From contig JAIQFE010000022.1 in NCBI GenBank assembly GCA_020073445.1, positions 35,704-99,703 of the forward strand: a DNA stretch of 64,000 nt, in the 5' to 3' direction. Positions 10,753 to 19,908 of this stretch are shown one piece after another. The DNA comes from Terriglobia bacterium. GTDB taxonomy: Bacteria; Acidobacteriota; Terriglobia; Bryobacterales; Bryobacteraceae. A program made the position numbers and the translations under genes. The first letter of the stretch is position 1; each line of letters begins with the position of its first letter. The notes under the pieces are model-generated. The model ran no database searches. It was given only the letters and a program-made list of their open reading frames with translations, and had not been told where the DNA came from.

Positions 10753-11862
10753 ATGGCGGAGCGCGGGAAACTCAAGATCTTCATGGGCTACGCCGCCGGC
10801 GTCGGGAAGACCTACAAGATGCTGGAAGAAGCTCAGGATCTGAAAGCTTCCGGCGTCGACATCGTGGTCGGGTATTTCGAGCCGCATGGCCGCAAAGAGA
10901 CCATCGCGAAGACTGAAGGCCTGGAGATGGTTCCCAGGAAGAACGTTCAGTATCGCGACTCACTCTTTGAAGAGATGGATACCGACGCGATCCTCGCAAG
11001 GCATCCTCAAGTGTGCGTCGTCGACGAATTTCCGCACACCAATGTTCCCGGGTCTGAGCGCGGTAAGCGGTGGGAAGACGTGGAAGTATTGCTCGCCGCC
11101 GGTATCGATGTTCTCACCACCATGAACATCCAGCACCTGGAAAGTCTCAACGATCACATCTGGCAGATCAGCGGCATTCGCGTCCGCGAAACGATCCCGG
11201 ATTGGGTCGTGCAGCAGGCGGATGACGTGGTGATGGTGGACCTCACGCCGCGCGCGCTCCTCAATCGGCTCCAGCGAGGCGTGGTATATGAACGCCAGAA
11301 AGCCGAGCTCGCCCTGCAGAACTTCTTTCGTGAGCAGACGCTGGTCGCGCTGCGAGAGCTTGCTCTGCGGCAGGCCGCGCACGAAGTTGAGCATCGCATG
11401 GTGGATGACCAGGCGCGCTCGCAACCTTCCGATGGCGAACTCGCTGTTCCGCGGAAGCACCACAAGATTCTGGTATTGGTCACGGCCGATATCAAGACCG
11501 CAATGGTCATCCGGCGCGCGAAGCGTGTCAGTGACTTCCTGGGCGCGGAATGCTTCGCTGTATCTGTCCAGCCTACGGGTGATCTGAGCGGTCTTCCCGC
11601 AGCGGATCGTGAGGCCGTAGAGCGCCATTTGAACTTCGCGCGCAATTTGCATATAGAGACTCGGATTCTGGAAGGCGACGACATTGCTGCGACGCTGGTC
11701 GATTTTGGACGCCGCAATCAAGTCACGCAGATCTTTCTCACGCGCCCGCATCGAAAGGCGTGGTCGCCGGTGTTGTCCCGCGATCCAGCGCAACGAGTCC
11801 TCGGTCTCGCCAAGGACATGTTGATTGTGATCGTTTCCGATAGAGAGCCGGTCTCACAGTAA
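10753..11862 (+). CDS. Free-standing KdpD N-terminal domain + Usp protein, copy 2
   Basis: A 369-aa paralogue of the preceding gene. The P-loop GYAAGVGKT is at about residue 11. Walker B CVVDEFPHTNVPGS keeps the canonical Glu/His/Asn, and the helical stretch after it (WEDVEVLLAAGIDVLTTMN) is intact. A Usp domain starts near residue 235 (KILVLVTADIKTA) and ends with FLTRPHRKAWSP. No membrane or kinase domain is present. With copy 1 it restores, as separate polypeptides, the parts of KdpD missing from the kinase at 1851. The gene begins 3 bp after copy 1, so both come from one mRNA, most likely an extension of the kdpFABC transcript. Confidence 0.9.
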   Translation: MAERGKLKIFMGYAAGVGKTYKMLEEAQDLKASGVDIVVGYFEPHGRKETIAKTEGLEMVPRKNVQYRDSLFEEMDTDAILARHPQVCVVDEFPHTNVPGSERGKRWEDVEVLLAAGIDVLTTMNIQHLESLNDHIWQISGIRVRETIPDWVVQQADDVVMVDLTPRALLNRLQRGVVYERQKAELALQNFFREQTLVALRELALRQAAHEVEHRMVDDQARSQPSDGELAVPRKHHKILVLVTADIKTAMVIRRAKRVSDFLGAECFAVSVQPTGDLSGLPAADREAVERHLNFARNLHIETRILEGDDIAATLVDFGRRNQVTQIFLTRPHRKAWSPVLSRDPAQRVLGLAKDMLIVIVSDREPVSQ

Positions 11863-11880
11863 GTGGCACTTTAGGCAATC

Positions 11881-12579
11881 ATGGGCACCCCATCCAATCG
11901 CAAGCCCGTCTTCAGGATCGTCCTGTTCCTGGTCTGCGCCGTTCTTATCTTCCTGGGTTTGAACACGCTGTATTCGTTTACGAACACACTCCGCCAACTG
12001 GACGTAATCGAGCTGGAGCGCGACCAGTGGCAGCGGCCATCCGACGTTCTTCGCGCGCTGGACTTGCGGGAAGGGAACACCGTAGCCGACCTGGGCTCGG
12101 GCTCCGGTTACTTCACGCTCAAGCTCGCGCCCGCCGTCGGCAAGCAAGGTCAGGTTCTTGCCGTGGATCTTCGCAAGCTGTCCCTGTTTTTCTTGTGGAC
12201 CAGGGCCCTGCTACGCGGTCAGCACGGCGTCCACGTCATCCTTGGCGATGAAGATGATCCGCGTTTGCCGGCGGGCTCGGTGGATTCCGTGCTGATCTGT
12301 AACACCTACCACGAATTCAGCCGTCCGGAAGTGATCCTGAAGCGTGTGAATCAGTCGCTTCATGCGGGAGGGCGACTGGTGGTCGTCGATCGTGCTCCTC
12401 GGCCGGTCGCGGACCAACGTGCCGCGGAACATGGCCATGAAGTGGCGCTCTCGGTCGTCGAGGGCGACCTTCGGCAGACGGGTTTCGAGATTGTCAGCCA
12501 CGACGATCACTTCATTGACCGACACGTTGATCCGCAAACGGATGACTCGTGGTGGCTGGTGATCGCGCGGAAGCCGTAA
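11881..12579 (+). CDS. Membrane-anchored class I SAM-dependent methyltransferase
   Basis: A 232-aa protein with one N-terminal hydrophobic span (about residues 10-31) and a Rossmann methyltransferase domain. Motif I is VADLGSGSGYFTLKLA, the acidic ribose-binding residue follows in VLAVDLRKL, and the post-motif segments are DSVLICNTYHEF and GGRLVVVDRAP. The substrate cannot be read from sequence. The HEF motif resembles the HHF motif of small-molecule and lipid methyltransferases. It starts 18 bp after the second KdpD-like gene and may be read through from the kdp operon, though I see no functional tie to potassium. Confidence 0.8.
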   Translation: MGTPSNRKPVFRIVLFLVCAVLIFLGLNTLYSFTNTLRQLDVIELERDQWQRPSDVLRALDLREGNTVADLGSGSGYFTLKLAPAVGKQGQVLAVDLRKLSLFFLWTRALLRGQHGVHVILGDEDDPRLPAGSVDSVLICNTYHEFSRPEVILKRVNQSLHAGGRLVVVDRAPRPVADQRAAEHGHEVALSVVEGDLRQTGFEIVSHDDHFIDRHVDPQTDDSWWLVIARKP

Positions 12580-12593
12580 GTCGGCCTGATGTC

Positions 12594-12758
12594 TTAGCGC
12601 TGGCGGAGTTCTGCTTCGGCCGCTAACCAGTCTTCCTCGGCGGAACCGCCTGCTCCACCGCGCGCTTCCCACAGCGAATAGGCCAGTCTCGCGATCTCCT
12701 CATCTGTCGGCACTAAGTTCGATTCCTCGTCGATCTCTCTCGCCATCGTGGGCGCCAT
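12594..12758 (-). CDS. DUF2934 small protein
   Basis: A 54-aa protein with the DUF2934 signature: DEEIARLAYSLWEARGG followed by SAEEDWLAAEAEL. A good Shine-Dalgarno (GAGGTGA) lies 7-8 nt before the ATG. DUF2934 proteins are short, acidic and helical, common in Acidobacteriota and Proteobacteria, and of unknown function. It converges with the methyltransferase gene, 14 bp away. Confidence 0.82.
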   Translation of the reverse strand: MAPTMAREIDEESNLVPTDEEIARLAYSLWEARGGAGGSAEEDWLAAEAELRQR

Positions 12759-12848
12759 TGTGATTCACCTCGTGATCACGCTACCGCATTATGTTGCCAG
12801 CCTTGTGTCGGAGGGATGAACATTTCACGACGGGATCGGATTCCGCCT

Positions 12849-13133
12849 CTACTTCAAGCGATCCTTCGGCCAGTTCTCATCCTTCTCCAAATCGTGGAAC
12901 GCTTTTGAAATCTCTCGCGCGACCCTGACGTTGAAGGCATGCTTCTCGTTGTAGTCCTTTGTTAACTGAGTCCAGAGTGCCGCAACGTGATTGGCCCGTT
13001 TAACAAACAGGCGTTCGTGGACTTGCGCCTGCACCAAGTCCGGCGAGTGTTCCTCGATTACTAAGGCATCGACGCGCGCGGCCCACGCTGCGCTGATGAT
13101 GAGGCCGATACCGAGTACGGTGACAAGTTTCAT
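12849..13133 (-). CDS. Small exported protein of unknown function
   Basis: A 94-aa product starting MKLVTVLGIGLIISAAWAA, a clear signal peptide with probable cleavage after residue 18 or 19. The mature part is about 75 aa, helical and charged, with KRANHVAALWTQLTKDYN and a Lys/Asp-rich C-terminus. I do not recognise the family. The frame stays open upstream, but only this ATG gives a sensible signal sequence. It lies downstream of the cydA-cydB-SDR operon on the same strand, separated by 65 bp. Confidence 0.6.
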   Translation of the reverse strand: MKLVTVLGIGLIISAAWAARVDALVIEEHSPDLVQAQVHERLFVKRANHVAALWTQLTKDYNEKHAFNVRVAREISKAFHDLEKDENWPKDRLK

Positions 13134-13198
13134 AAGACCAACGTTAATCGCCTGGTGCTGAATGGCGATGTAAATCCTATGAAGCTTCTGTAAACCCC

Positions 13199-13894
13199 TT
13201 AGAGGTCTCCGCCCAGGATCGGGATAACGGCGCCGCTGATCTGGGATGCGTCGTCCGAAGCCAGGTGGACCAGCAGACTGGCGACCTGGGAGGGCTGCAC
13301 CCATTTCGCCGGGTCCGCACCGGGCATGGCGGCGCGATTCGCCGGCGTATCCATCGTTCCCGGAAGAATCACGTTCGCGGAAATCCCGCGGTCTTTGTTT
13401 TCGAGTGCGATGGTCTGAACAAGCGAGACCAGAGCCGCTTTTGATGCCGAGTAAGCCCCGACCATGGGCTGCGGGTCCACTGCGGTCCGGCTCCCGATCG
13501 CCAAAATACGGCCAGTTCCCCGCGTGCGCATATCCGGCAGCACCGCGCGGAACATGTGAAACGCGGCCCGCAGGTTGACCTCGATCATCTGCTCAAGGGT
13601 GGCGTCGTCGGTGTCGGCTACGGACTTACCCCCGGCGAACCCACCGACCAAGTGCACCAGTGCGTCGATCTTTTCCCATTTCGCGATCACGGATGCGACT
13701 ACGGCGCGCGCCGCGTCTGTGCTCCCAATTTCCCCTGGGTACGCGATGAAGTTCGGCCCGGGAAACTCGGAGTTCTGGATCTTCTTCGCGACGCCCGCCA
13801 CTCGTGCTCCGGCATCTAGAAACGCCTTCGTCACGGCCGCGCCGAGCCCGCCATTGGCGCCAGTAATCAGAACCACTCTATCGGGGAGAGGCAT
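13199..13894 (-). CDS. Short-chain dehydrogenase/reductase
   Basis: A 231-aa classical SDR with the N-terminal nucleotide-binding motif ITGANGGLGAAV (a TGxxxGxG variant), NAG-region equivalent HLVGGFAGG, and the catalytic pair in YSASK (residues about 150-154) preceded by the Ser-containing AIGSRT. The substrate is unknown. It starts 4 bp after cydB on the same strand, so it is very probably co-transcribed with the cytochrome bd oxidase genes. Whether that link is functional is unknown. Confidence 0.88.
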   Translation of the reverse strand: MPLPDRVVLITGANGGLGAAVTKAFLDAGARVAGVAKKIQNSEFPGPNFIAYPGEIGSTDAARAVVASVIAKWEKIDALVHLVGGFAGGKSVADTDDATLEQMIEVNLRAAFHMFRAVLPDMRTRGTGRILAIGSRTAVDPQPMVGAYSASKAALVSLVQTIALENKDRGISANVILPGTMDTPANRAAMPGADPAKWVQPSQVASLLVHLASDDASQISGAVIPILGGDL

Positions 13895-13898
13895 TCCT

Positions 13899-14948
13899 CT
13901 ATTGTGGATCGTGCCCGTATTGGGACGTTTGTGCGCGGCCGCGGTAGTGCTTCCCCACGAACCAAAAGTAGACGAAGCTCAACGCGAACGCCACCGGCCA
14001 CCAGTAACTTGCTGCACGCAGGCTACTCGCGTCCGATGAGCCGTTGTACGCCGTGATCGAGTATTGCCCGGACACGGTCGAATAGAGGATCACCGGGAAG
14101 AGGCTCGCGGCCGCGCTTCCAAGAAGTCCTGTGATGAAGACGCATCCTCCCCAAAAAGTTCGCGCTTCCGCGCCGGCGCGAGGGCCGGTGAGAATGGCCG
14201 CCGTTCCTCCCGCGGTCAGCAGGAGTGCGATCCATGCCAACGGCCGGTCCGCCATGCGCGTGAACAGTTCCGGCCGGACGTAGAACGTTTCCGCACTTAC
14301 TACCAGCAGCAAGACGACAGCAATCGGCCATAACCATTTTGTTAACGCCTTCGCTCGCCGATACACTTCTCCTTCAGCCTTCAGCGCCAGATAGGATGCA
14401 CCGTGTGCGCACAGGCATACGAGTGTGAAGACGGCCACCGAAACGGTGTACCAATCGAGGATTCCCAACGGTCCCCGCACTCCGAAATTCGTGAACAGCG
14501 GGAGGCTGAGCGGGACGTCCGCTTGTAAAGGCATGCCGCGGACCACGTTGCCGATCGCCGCTCCGAAGAGAATCGCAAGGAGTATGTTCGCAGCCGCGAA
14601 CGCGGTGTCCCAGAAAGCGCGCCACAGTCCGGAGTCGATCAGTCCGCGGACTTCCAGGGCGATGCCCCGCAGAATCAAGGTCCACAGAACCAGAAACAGA
14701 GCCAGATAGTACGCGGGGAAGGAGATCGCCAGAACGCGGGGAAACGCCACGAAGAGCACGCCGCCGCCTGCAACGAGCCAAACTTCATTCCAGGTCCAAA
14801 GGGGGCCGATCGCGGCGATCAACATGCGCCGCTCATCCTGATTTCGCGCCGCGATGAAGTGCAGCGCGCCGGCCCCGAAGTCCCAGCCGCCCAGCACCGC
14901 GAACATCACGAGCATAAGGCATAGGATCGCGAACCACAGTTCCACCAT
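13899..14948 (-). CDS. cydB: Cytochrome bd ubiquinol oxidase subunit II
   Basis: A 349-aa polytopic membrane protein of the CydB family with the N-terminal WDFGAGALH and WTWNEVWLVAGGG motifs and about nine hydrophobic segments. It pairs with CydA to form the quinol-oxidising bd terminal oxidase, which reduces O2 with high affinity. The ATG overlaps the cydA stop (ATGA), giving translational coupling. The frame continues open upstream inside cydA, but that part is a shadow. Confidence 0.95.
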   Translation of the reverse strand: MVELWFAILCLMLVMFAVLGGWDFGAGALHFIAARNQDERRMLIAAIGPLWTWNEVWLVAGGGVLFVAFPRVLAISFPAYYLALFLVLWTLILRGIALEVRGLIDSGLWRAFWDTAFAAANILLAILFGAAIGNVVRGMPLQADVPLSLPLFTNFGVRGPLGILDWYTVSVAVFTLVCLCAHGASYLALKAEGEVYRRAKALTKWLWPIAVVLLLVVSAETFYVRPELFTRMADRPLAWIALLLTAGGTAAILTGPRAGAEARTFWGGCVFITGLLGSAAASLFPVILYSTVSGQYSITAYNGSSDASSLRAASYWWPVAFALSFVYFWFVGKHYRGRAQTSQYGHDPQ

Positions 14949-16285
14949 CAGGCGTGCTCCAATCCTGGACTGGCTCCGTGCAGCACCTCGCGTCCCACTA
15001 GAAATACATACAGCAGGCCCACCACGAAGTACAGGCCTGCGAAGCCGATGAGGGTGAATAGCGTATCTCCCGAACTGACAGCCGCGCTGTAGCCATCGCG
15101 CGTGCGGAACAGCCCATAGACCAGCCACGGTTGCCGCCCGAGCTCCGCGGTCACCCATCCGGCTGTGTTGGCGATGAACGGGAAGGGGAACGCCAGCATG
15201 AGAATCCACAAAAGCCGGCGGCTCGATTCCAGACGGCCGCGGATTTGCTGCAGATTCGCCAACGCCATCAGCAGAATGAACAGCGTGCCCAGCCCCGCCA
15301 TCACATGGAAGCCGTAATACAGCAGTTCGATATTGGTGGGCCACGTATCTTCTGGGAATGCGCCGAGGCCCGGTACGTCGCTATGGAACGTTCCGAAGGC
15401 TAGGAAGCTCAGCATGCCGGGCACCCGGATCGGGTTATCGAGCTGCCGCTTCTGAACATCGGGCTGGCCGATCAGCGTGATCTCCGCAATCGGACCACTC
15501 TGAAACCGTCCTTCCATCGCGGCCAGCGCCTGCGGCTGGAGCCGCGCGACCATCTTCGCCTGTGCGTCGCCTGTCGGAAACGCCACAATCGCCGAGGCCA
15601 CCAGTCCCACCGCTGCGCCCCACTTCAGGAACAAGCGGCCCTGACTACCGTTATCGCCCCGCAGGACGTAAAACGCCCCCAACGCCGCGATGGCGAACGC
15701 GCCAGTAACAATCGCCGCGCACTGGTTGTGGCAGAACTCGATCAGCGCCCAGCGGTTCAGGAGAAAGTCGCTTAAACTTGCCAGGCGCAGCGATCCGTCC
15801 GCTGCGAACGCGTACCCGCTCGGCGCTTGCATGAACGCGTTGGTTACCAGGATGAAGTAGCCGGAAAGCCAACTGCCCAGGGCAACGCCCAGCGTCGCGA
15901 GGAAGTGATTCCGCGGGCCCAGGCGCTTCTCACCCCAAACCATCGCGCCGATGAACGCGCTCTCGAAGAAGAACGAGAACATGCCTTCCATGGCGAGGGA
16001 CTGGCCGATGACTCCGCCGGCATACTTGGAAAAGCTGGACCAGTTCGTGCCGAACTGAAATTCCATGGGGATGCCGGTGACGACACCCACTGCGAAATTG
16101 ATGCCGAAGATGCGGGTCCAGAGCCGCGCGGCATCGCCGTAGCGTGGATCTCCCGTTCGCAGATGGAGCCACTTCCACGCCACCAGGAACCACGCCAGTC
16201 CCATGGTGAGCTGCGGAAAGAGGTAGTGATAGACAATGGTGAAGGCGAACTGAATCCGGTGCCAGAACGCTGCATCGTCGGTCAT
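14948..16285 (-). CDS. cydA: Cytochrome bd ubiquinol oxidase subunit I
   Basis: A 445-aa membrane protein of the CydA family. The first helix carries the haem ligand region FAFTIVYHYLFPQLTMG, and the quinol-side motif GRQPWLVYG lies near residue 390. It is shorter than E. coli CydA (522 aa), which fits the class with a short quinol-binding Q-loop. It oxidises quinol and houses haems b558, b595 and d. It is the first gene of cydA-cydB-SDR. A TATACT hexamer lies 9 nt before the ATG and could be its -10 box. Confidence 0.95.
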   Translation of the reverse strand: MTDDAAFWHRIQFAFTIVYHYLFPQLTMGLAWFLVAWKWLHLRTGDPRYGDAARLWTRIFGINFAVGVVTGIPMEFQFGTNWSSFSKYAGGVIGQSLAMEGMFSFFFESAFIGAMVWGEKRLGPRNHFLATLGVALGSWLSGYFILVTNAFMQAPSGYAFAADGSLRLASLSDFLLNRWALIEFCHNQCAAIVTGAFAIAALGAFYVLRGDNGSQGRLFLKWGAAVGLVASAIVAFPTGDAQAKMVARLQPQALAAMEGRFQSGPIAEITLIGQPDVQKRQLDNPIRVPGMLSFLAFGTFHSDVPGLGAFPEDTWPTNIELLYYGFHVMAGLGTLFILLMALANLQQIRGRLESSRRLLWILMLAFPFPFIANTAGWVTAELGRQPWLVYGLFRTRDGYSAAVSSGDTLFTLIGFAGLYFVVGLLYVFLVGREVLHGASPGLEHA

Positions 16286-16345
16286 GCTGCCCGCAGTATA
16301 CCTGGAGAGATTACCGCTGCGCGCGGGCAGGACTTCGGGAATACC

Positions 16346-16684
16346 CTAGATCGCCGCTTCGCCTCGATCGTCGTTTCGGATTCGGACTGCGTCAACGATG
16401 TCTGTCACAAAGATCTTCCCGTCGCCGATCACGCCGGTCTTGGCCGCGTCCGCGATCTTTCTGATAACTTCTTCCTGGCGCGCGTTTGGAATCACGATCT
16501 CCAGCTTCATCTTGGGCAGAAGATCCACGTTGTACTCCATGCCTCGATACGTTTCCTTGTGCCCCTTCTGCCGGCCGTGACCGCGTACTTCAGTCACGGT
16601 CATGCCGTCCACTCCTATTTCGAGCAAAGCTGCCTTCACGCTCTCCAGCTTGTGGGGTTGAATGATCGCTTCAAGTTTTATCAT
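16346..16684 (-). CDS. glnK: Nitrogen regulatory protein PII
   Basis: The ATG at 16684 gives exactly 112 aa, the standard PII length. Longer in-frame starts run into amtB. The T-loop KGHKETYRGMEYNVDLLPKM contains Tyr51, the uridylylation site, and Tyr46. The C-terminal part has TGVIGDGKIFV, which binds ATP and 2-oxoglutarate. The gene is 7 bp downstream of amtB, the typical partner. I prefer the name glnK from this linkage, though glnB cannot be excluded from sequence. With the amtB reading frame interrupted, it may here act on other partners. Confidence 0.93.
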   Translation of the reverse strand: MIKLEAIIQPHKLESVKAALLEIGVDGMTVTEVRGHGRQKGHKETYRGMEYNVDLLPKMKLEIVIPNARQEEVIRKIADAAKTGVIGDGKIFVTDIVDAVRIRNDDRGEAAI

Positions 16685-16691
16685 CGTAGGC

Positions 16692-18149
16692 TCAGCTTTC
16701 GAGGTTGTAGCCTTCTTCGCCGTGCATGCTGAGGTCGAGGCCCTGGGTCTCATCCTGATCGTCGACCCTCACGCCGAGCACAAGGTCGCAGATCTTCAGA
16801 ATGATTAGCGTCCCCACGATCGCGATGCCCCAGGAGATGGCCACCGCGATGAGCTGGTTCATAACCTGGCCGGCATCGCCGTCTACCAGGCCCATGGGCT
16901 TGCCCATTCTGAGGTCGTTGACCTCCTTGGTGGCGAAGACGCCGGTCAAGATCGCACCGAGTGTTCCTCCGATTCCGTGCACCCCGAAGGCGTCCAGCGC
17001 GTCGTCATATCCAAACAACTGTTTGACCTTGCTGACCATCAGGTAGCAGACAACGCCGGCGGCGAAGCCGATCAGCATCGCAGGCATCGGTTTCACGAAT
17101 CCGGAAGCCGGAGTGATCGCCACTAGTCCAGCCACGGCGCCCGAGATGGCTCCGAGCACGCTCGGCTTTCCGACCACCATCCATTCGATGAACATCCATC
17201 CCAACACCGCCGCGGCCGTCGCAAAATGCGTCACGATAAACGCGCTGGTCGCGAGTGGTCCAGCGTTGAGGGCGCTGCCGGCGTTGAATCCGAACCAGCC
17301 TACCCACAGCAGGCACGCTCCGATTACGCTCAGCACAACGCTATGAGGACGCATCGATTCGTTGGGATAGCCCTTGCGCTTGCCTATTTACAGCGCGCAA
17401 ACCAGGGCGGAAACTCCCGACGTTATGTGGACCACCGTGCCGCCCGCGAAGTCCCATGCGGGGATCACGCCTCCCAGAGTGCCTTGCAGGAATCCTCCCT
17501 TGCCCCAGACCATATGCGCCATGGGGAAGTACACAATAAACGACCACAGCGTCATGAAGAGCAGCATGGCGGAGAACTTCATGCGCTCGGCGAATGCCCC
17601 GGAAATCAGGGCCGGAGTGATGATCGCGAACATCAGCTGGTAAATCATCCAGGTCTGCTGCGGAATGGTGCCGGCGTAGTCGCCGTTCGGTTCCGCGCCG
17701 ACGCCTTTCAAGAAGACGTAGCGAAAATCGCCTATAAACGGCGATCCCTCCGCGAAGCACAGACTGTAGCCGACGATAGCCCAGATTACGGACACAGTCG
17801 CCATGAGGATGAAGCTGTGCATCATGGTGCCCAGCACATTCTTCTTGCGCACGAGGCCGCCGTAGAACAGGGCTAATCCCGGACCGGTCATCATGAGGAC
17901 CAGCGCGGAGCTGGTCAGCATCCATGAATTGTCGCCGGACATTTGGGCGTTCTTGGCGGCCTTATCCAGATCGTCGAGCTTCTTGGCCATATCTGCGGGA
18001 ATTGCAGGGGCTGGTGCGGCGGTTGGTGCTTCCGTGGGCGTTGCTGGCGCGGCCGATTGCGCCAGTGTGACATTGGCGAACATCAGCGCCAAGCCAAGCG
18101 TCAATAACAGTCTGGTGAGAATTTGCGTCCGTTTAGAAAGTATGTTCAT
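16692..18149 (-). pseudogene. amtB: Ammonium transporter amtB interrupted by one in-frame TAA
   Basis: The reading frame runs from ATG 18149 (GAGGAG just upstream) to the stop at 16692, 485 codons, with a single TAA at 17390-17388 (codon 254). Both sides stay in the same frame: VSALVCAL, stop, then IGKRKGYPNES. The first half has a signal sequence, GLALFYGGLVRKKNV and the first pore His in GGTVVHITSG. The second half has GWFGFNAGSALNAG, the second pore His in FGVHGIGGTLGAILTG and the C-terminal GLDLSMHGEEGY. Nothing else is damaged, so this is a fresh mutation, a base-call error or a recoded stop. E. coli AmtB has Leu at this position, so TTA to TAA would suffice. Confidence 0.88.
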
Positions 18150-18487
18150 AGCTCCTCGTGTAACCGCCTTTAGAGATGACTGAATTGGAAACTGCCGGCG
18201 GAACGTGGCGAGCAGCTGATGCAGTGAATCTGTAGTGTAGGGGCCGTATTTTGAGGGGTCCAATCAATTATTTCAATGAAGATCCAAAGCGTTTCCGATT
18301 CTGATTTCTAAAGATAGGCGGGTATGACCGAAAGAAGGGTGGCCGGGTTCAATCAGGCTGCGAGCGGACGCGAGAGTTGGCACTCTGTCTCACGAATCCG
18401 TGGTTTCCGCGAGCCTTTCTTTCGGAAGACTCTCCTGGCCATAGGAACCACCGGATGTTCCCGGCGGTACGGTAGGATCGGGCTATA
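18150..18487. other. Divergent intergenic region between amtB and a sensor kinase
   Basis: These 338 bp separate the divergent amtB-glnK operon and the kinase gene. No small reading frame with a ribosome binding site stands out. I looked for a sigma-54 promoter (GG-N10-GC) facing amtB and did not find one. TAGGAT at about 18475-18480, some 9 nt before the kinase GTG, is a possible -10 box. Confidence 0.5.
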
Positions 18488-19894
18488 GTGCGAAGCCGCC
18501 TACGAACGTTATGGGAGCAGACGGTGGAAACGTGTCTCAAGGCGGGACGCGTCAAGGTTGTGTCGATCGTCGTGCCCATGGTGGTCCTGATCGCCCTTGC
18601 GGATCGGGAAGTGGGTCTGGTTGTTTCACTCGGCGTTCTCTACATTCTGCCGATGATGATCGGCGCTGTTGCATGTGGCCCAATCGAGATCTTCCTGCTT
18701 GCCGGAGCATGCGCGTTTCTTCGGTCCTGGTTTGACACCCCTGCGACCGATGCAGAAGCCATCCTGAGATTCACGTTCGCATTGCTCGCCTACTTTGTCT
18801 CCGGTTTGTTCGTGGTCACTCTGGTTCATAACCGAAGACGGGCGGTGGATCACCTTGCAACGCTGGAGCGAGAGCAGGCTTTGCGCCGCGAGGCGGAAGA
18901 ACAGTTGAAGCTGCTGGTCGAAAGCAGTCCGGCTGCGATTCTGACGCTGGATCACCGGGGCACCGTGCTCGCCGCCAACAAGGCTGCGAACGCACTGTTC
19001 GTGATCCCGGTAGGCAAGACGCTCCTGGGCAGGTCGATCACACCTTACATTCCGTTGCTCTCTGATGCGCTCGGTGTCGAAAGTGTTGAGGGCTTTCGCA
19101 CGGCCGCCAAATGCCAGGGCTGCCGGGAAACCGGAGACATTTTCCTTGCCGACACCTGGTTTTCTTCGTATCAAGCTCCTGAAGGAATGCGGCTCGCCGC
19201 TATCGTGGTCGATTCGTCGGAGGAAATGCGCGATCGTGAAGATCAGAACCTGCGGCTCCTTCGCCGATCGAATCGAATCGCTGCGGCTGCGGTGTCGCAT
19301 GAAGTTCGTAACCTGTGCGGTGCTCTGTCCCTGCTCCGCGCAAATGTGGAAGAGAAGCTCGGCCTATCGCAGGACGAAGACTTTAAGGGTTTCGCAACGT
19401 TGATCAAGGGCTTGGACCGAATCGCCCGTCTGGAACTCGATGCACGCGCACAGGAACAGCTGGAAGAAGTGCCACTTCAGTCCGTGCTCGATAACCTTCG
19501 AATTGTCATCGAACCGGATTGGCAGGAATGCGATGGAGTGGTGCACTGGCAGCTGCCCGAAGGGATCCCGGCGGTGCTGGCGGATCCGTCGGGTCTGCTC
19601 CAGGCCTTGTTGAACCTGGCCCGGAACAGCCACCGCGCAGTCCAGCAGAGCGACACGCGCGAGCTGTGCGTATCGGTGTCCGTCAGAGATCAGCGGGCGT
19701 ATGTCCGGGTTCAGGATTCGGGCCCCGGAGTGGTCTCTCCGGAAAGCCTGTTCCAGCCTTTTCAGCCTGGTGCTGAGGGAACTGGGCTGGGTCTGTATGT
19801 GTCGCGTGCCGTCGTGCGCAGCTATGGTGGCGAACTGAGGTTCGAGCCTTCCGAAAGCGGTTCGCGCTTCGTGGTTGAATTGCAGGTGGTCTAA
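18488..19894 (+). CDS. PAS-domain membrane sensor histidine kinase
   Basis: A 468-aa kinase. Three or four hydrophobic segments lie at about residues 22-115, then a coiled linker, then a PAS domain (about 135-250) starting LKLLVESSPAAILTLDHRG. The PAS part contains a CQGC motif near residue 205. The kinase core has H-box AAAVSHEVRNLCGAL, N-box LLNLARNSHRAV, G1 VQDSGPGV and G2 GTGLGLYVS. The overall build is like PAS-containing nitrogen and redox sensors. It is followed 14 bp later by its regulator and sits between amtB-glnK and glutaminase, so nitrogen control is plausible but unproven. The start is GTG. Confidence 0.88.
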   Translation: MRSRLRTLWEQTVETCLKAGRVKVVSIVVPMVVLIALADREVGLVVSLGVLYILPMMIGAVACGPIEIFLLAGACAFLRSWFDTPATDAEAILRFTFALLAYFVSGLFVVTLVHNRRRAVDHLATLEREQALRREAEEQLKLLVESSPAAILTLDHRGTVLAANKAANALFVIPVGKTLLGRSITPYIPLLSDALGVESVEGFRTAAKCQGCRETGDIFLADTWFSSYQAPEGMRLAAIVVDSSEEMRDREDQNLRLLRRSNRIAAAAVSHEVRNLCGALSLLRANVEEKLGLSQDEDFKGFATLIKGLDRIARLELDARAQEQLEEVPLQSVLDNLRIVIEPDWQECDGVVHWQLPEGIPAVLADPSGLLQALLNLARNSHRAVQQSDTRELCVSVSVRDQRAYVRVQDSGPGVVSPESLFQPFQPGAEGTGLGLYVSRAVVRSYGGELRFEPSESGSRFVVELQVV

Positions 19895-19908
19895 GAAGGG
19901 AGTCAGAT

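Noticed and set aside
18150..18487. Sigma-54 promoter upstream of amtB
   Set aside because: Candidate GG...GC pairs (for example near 18208 and 18376) have the wrong spacing or strand, so none meets GG-N10-GC.
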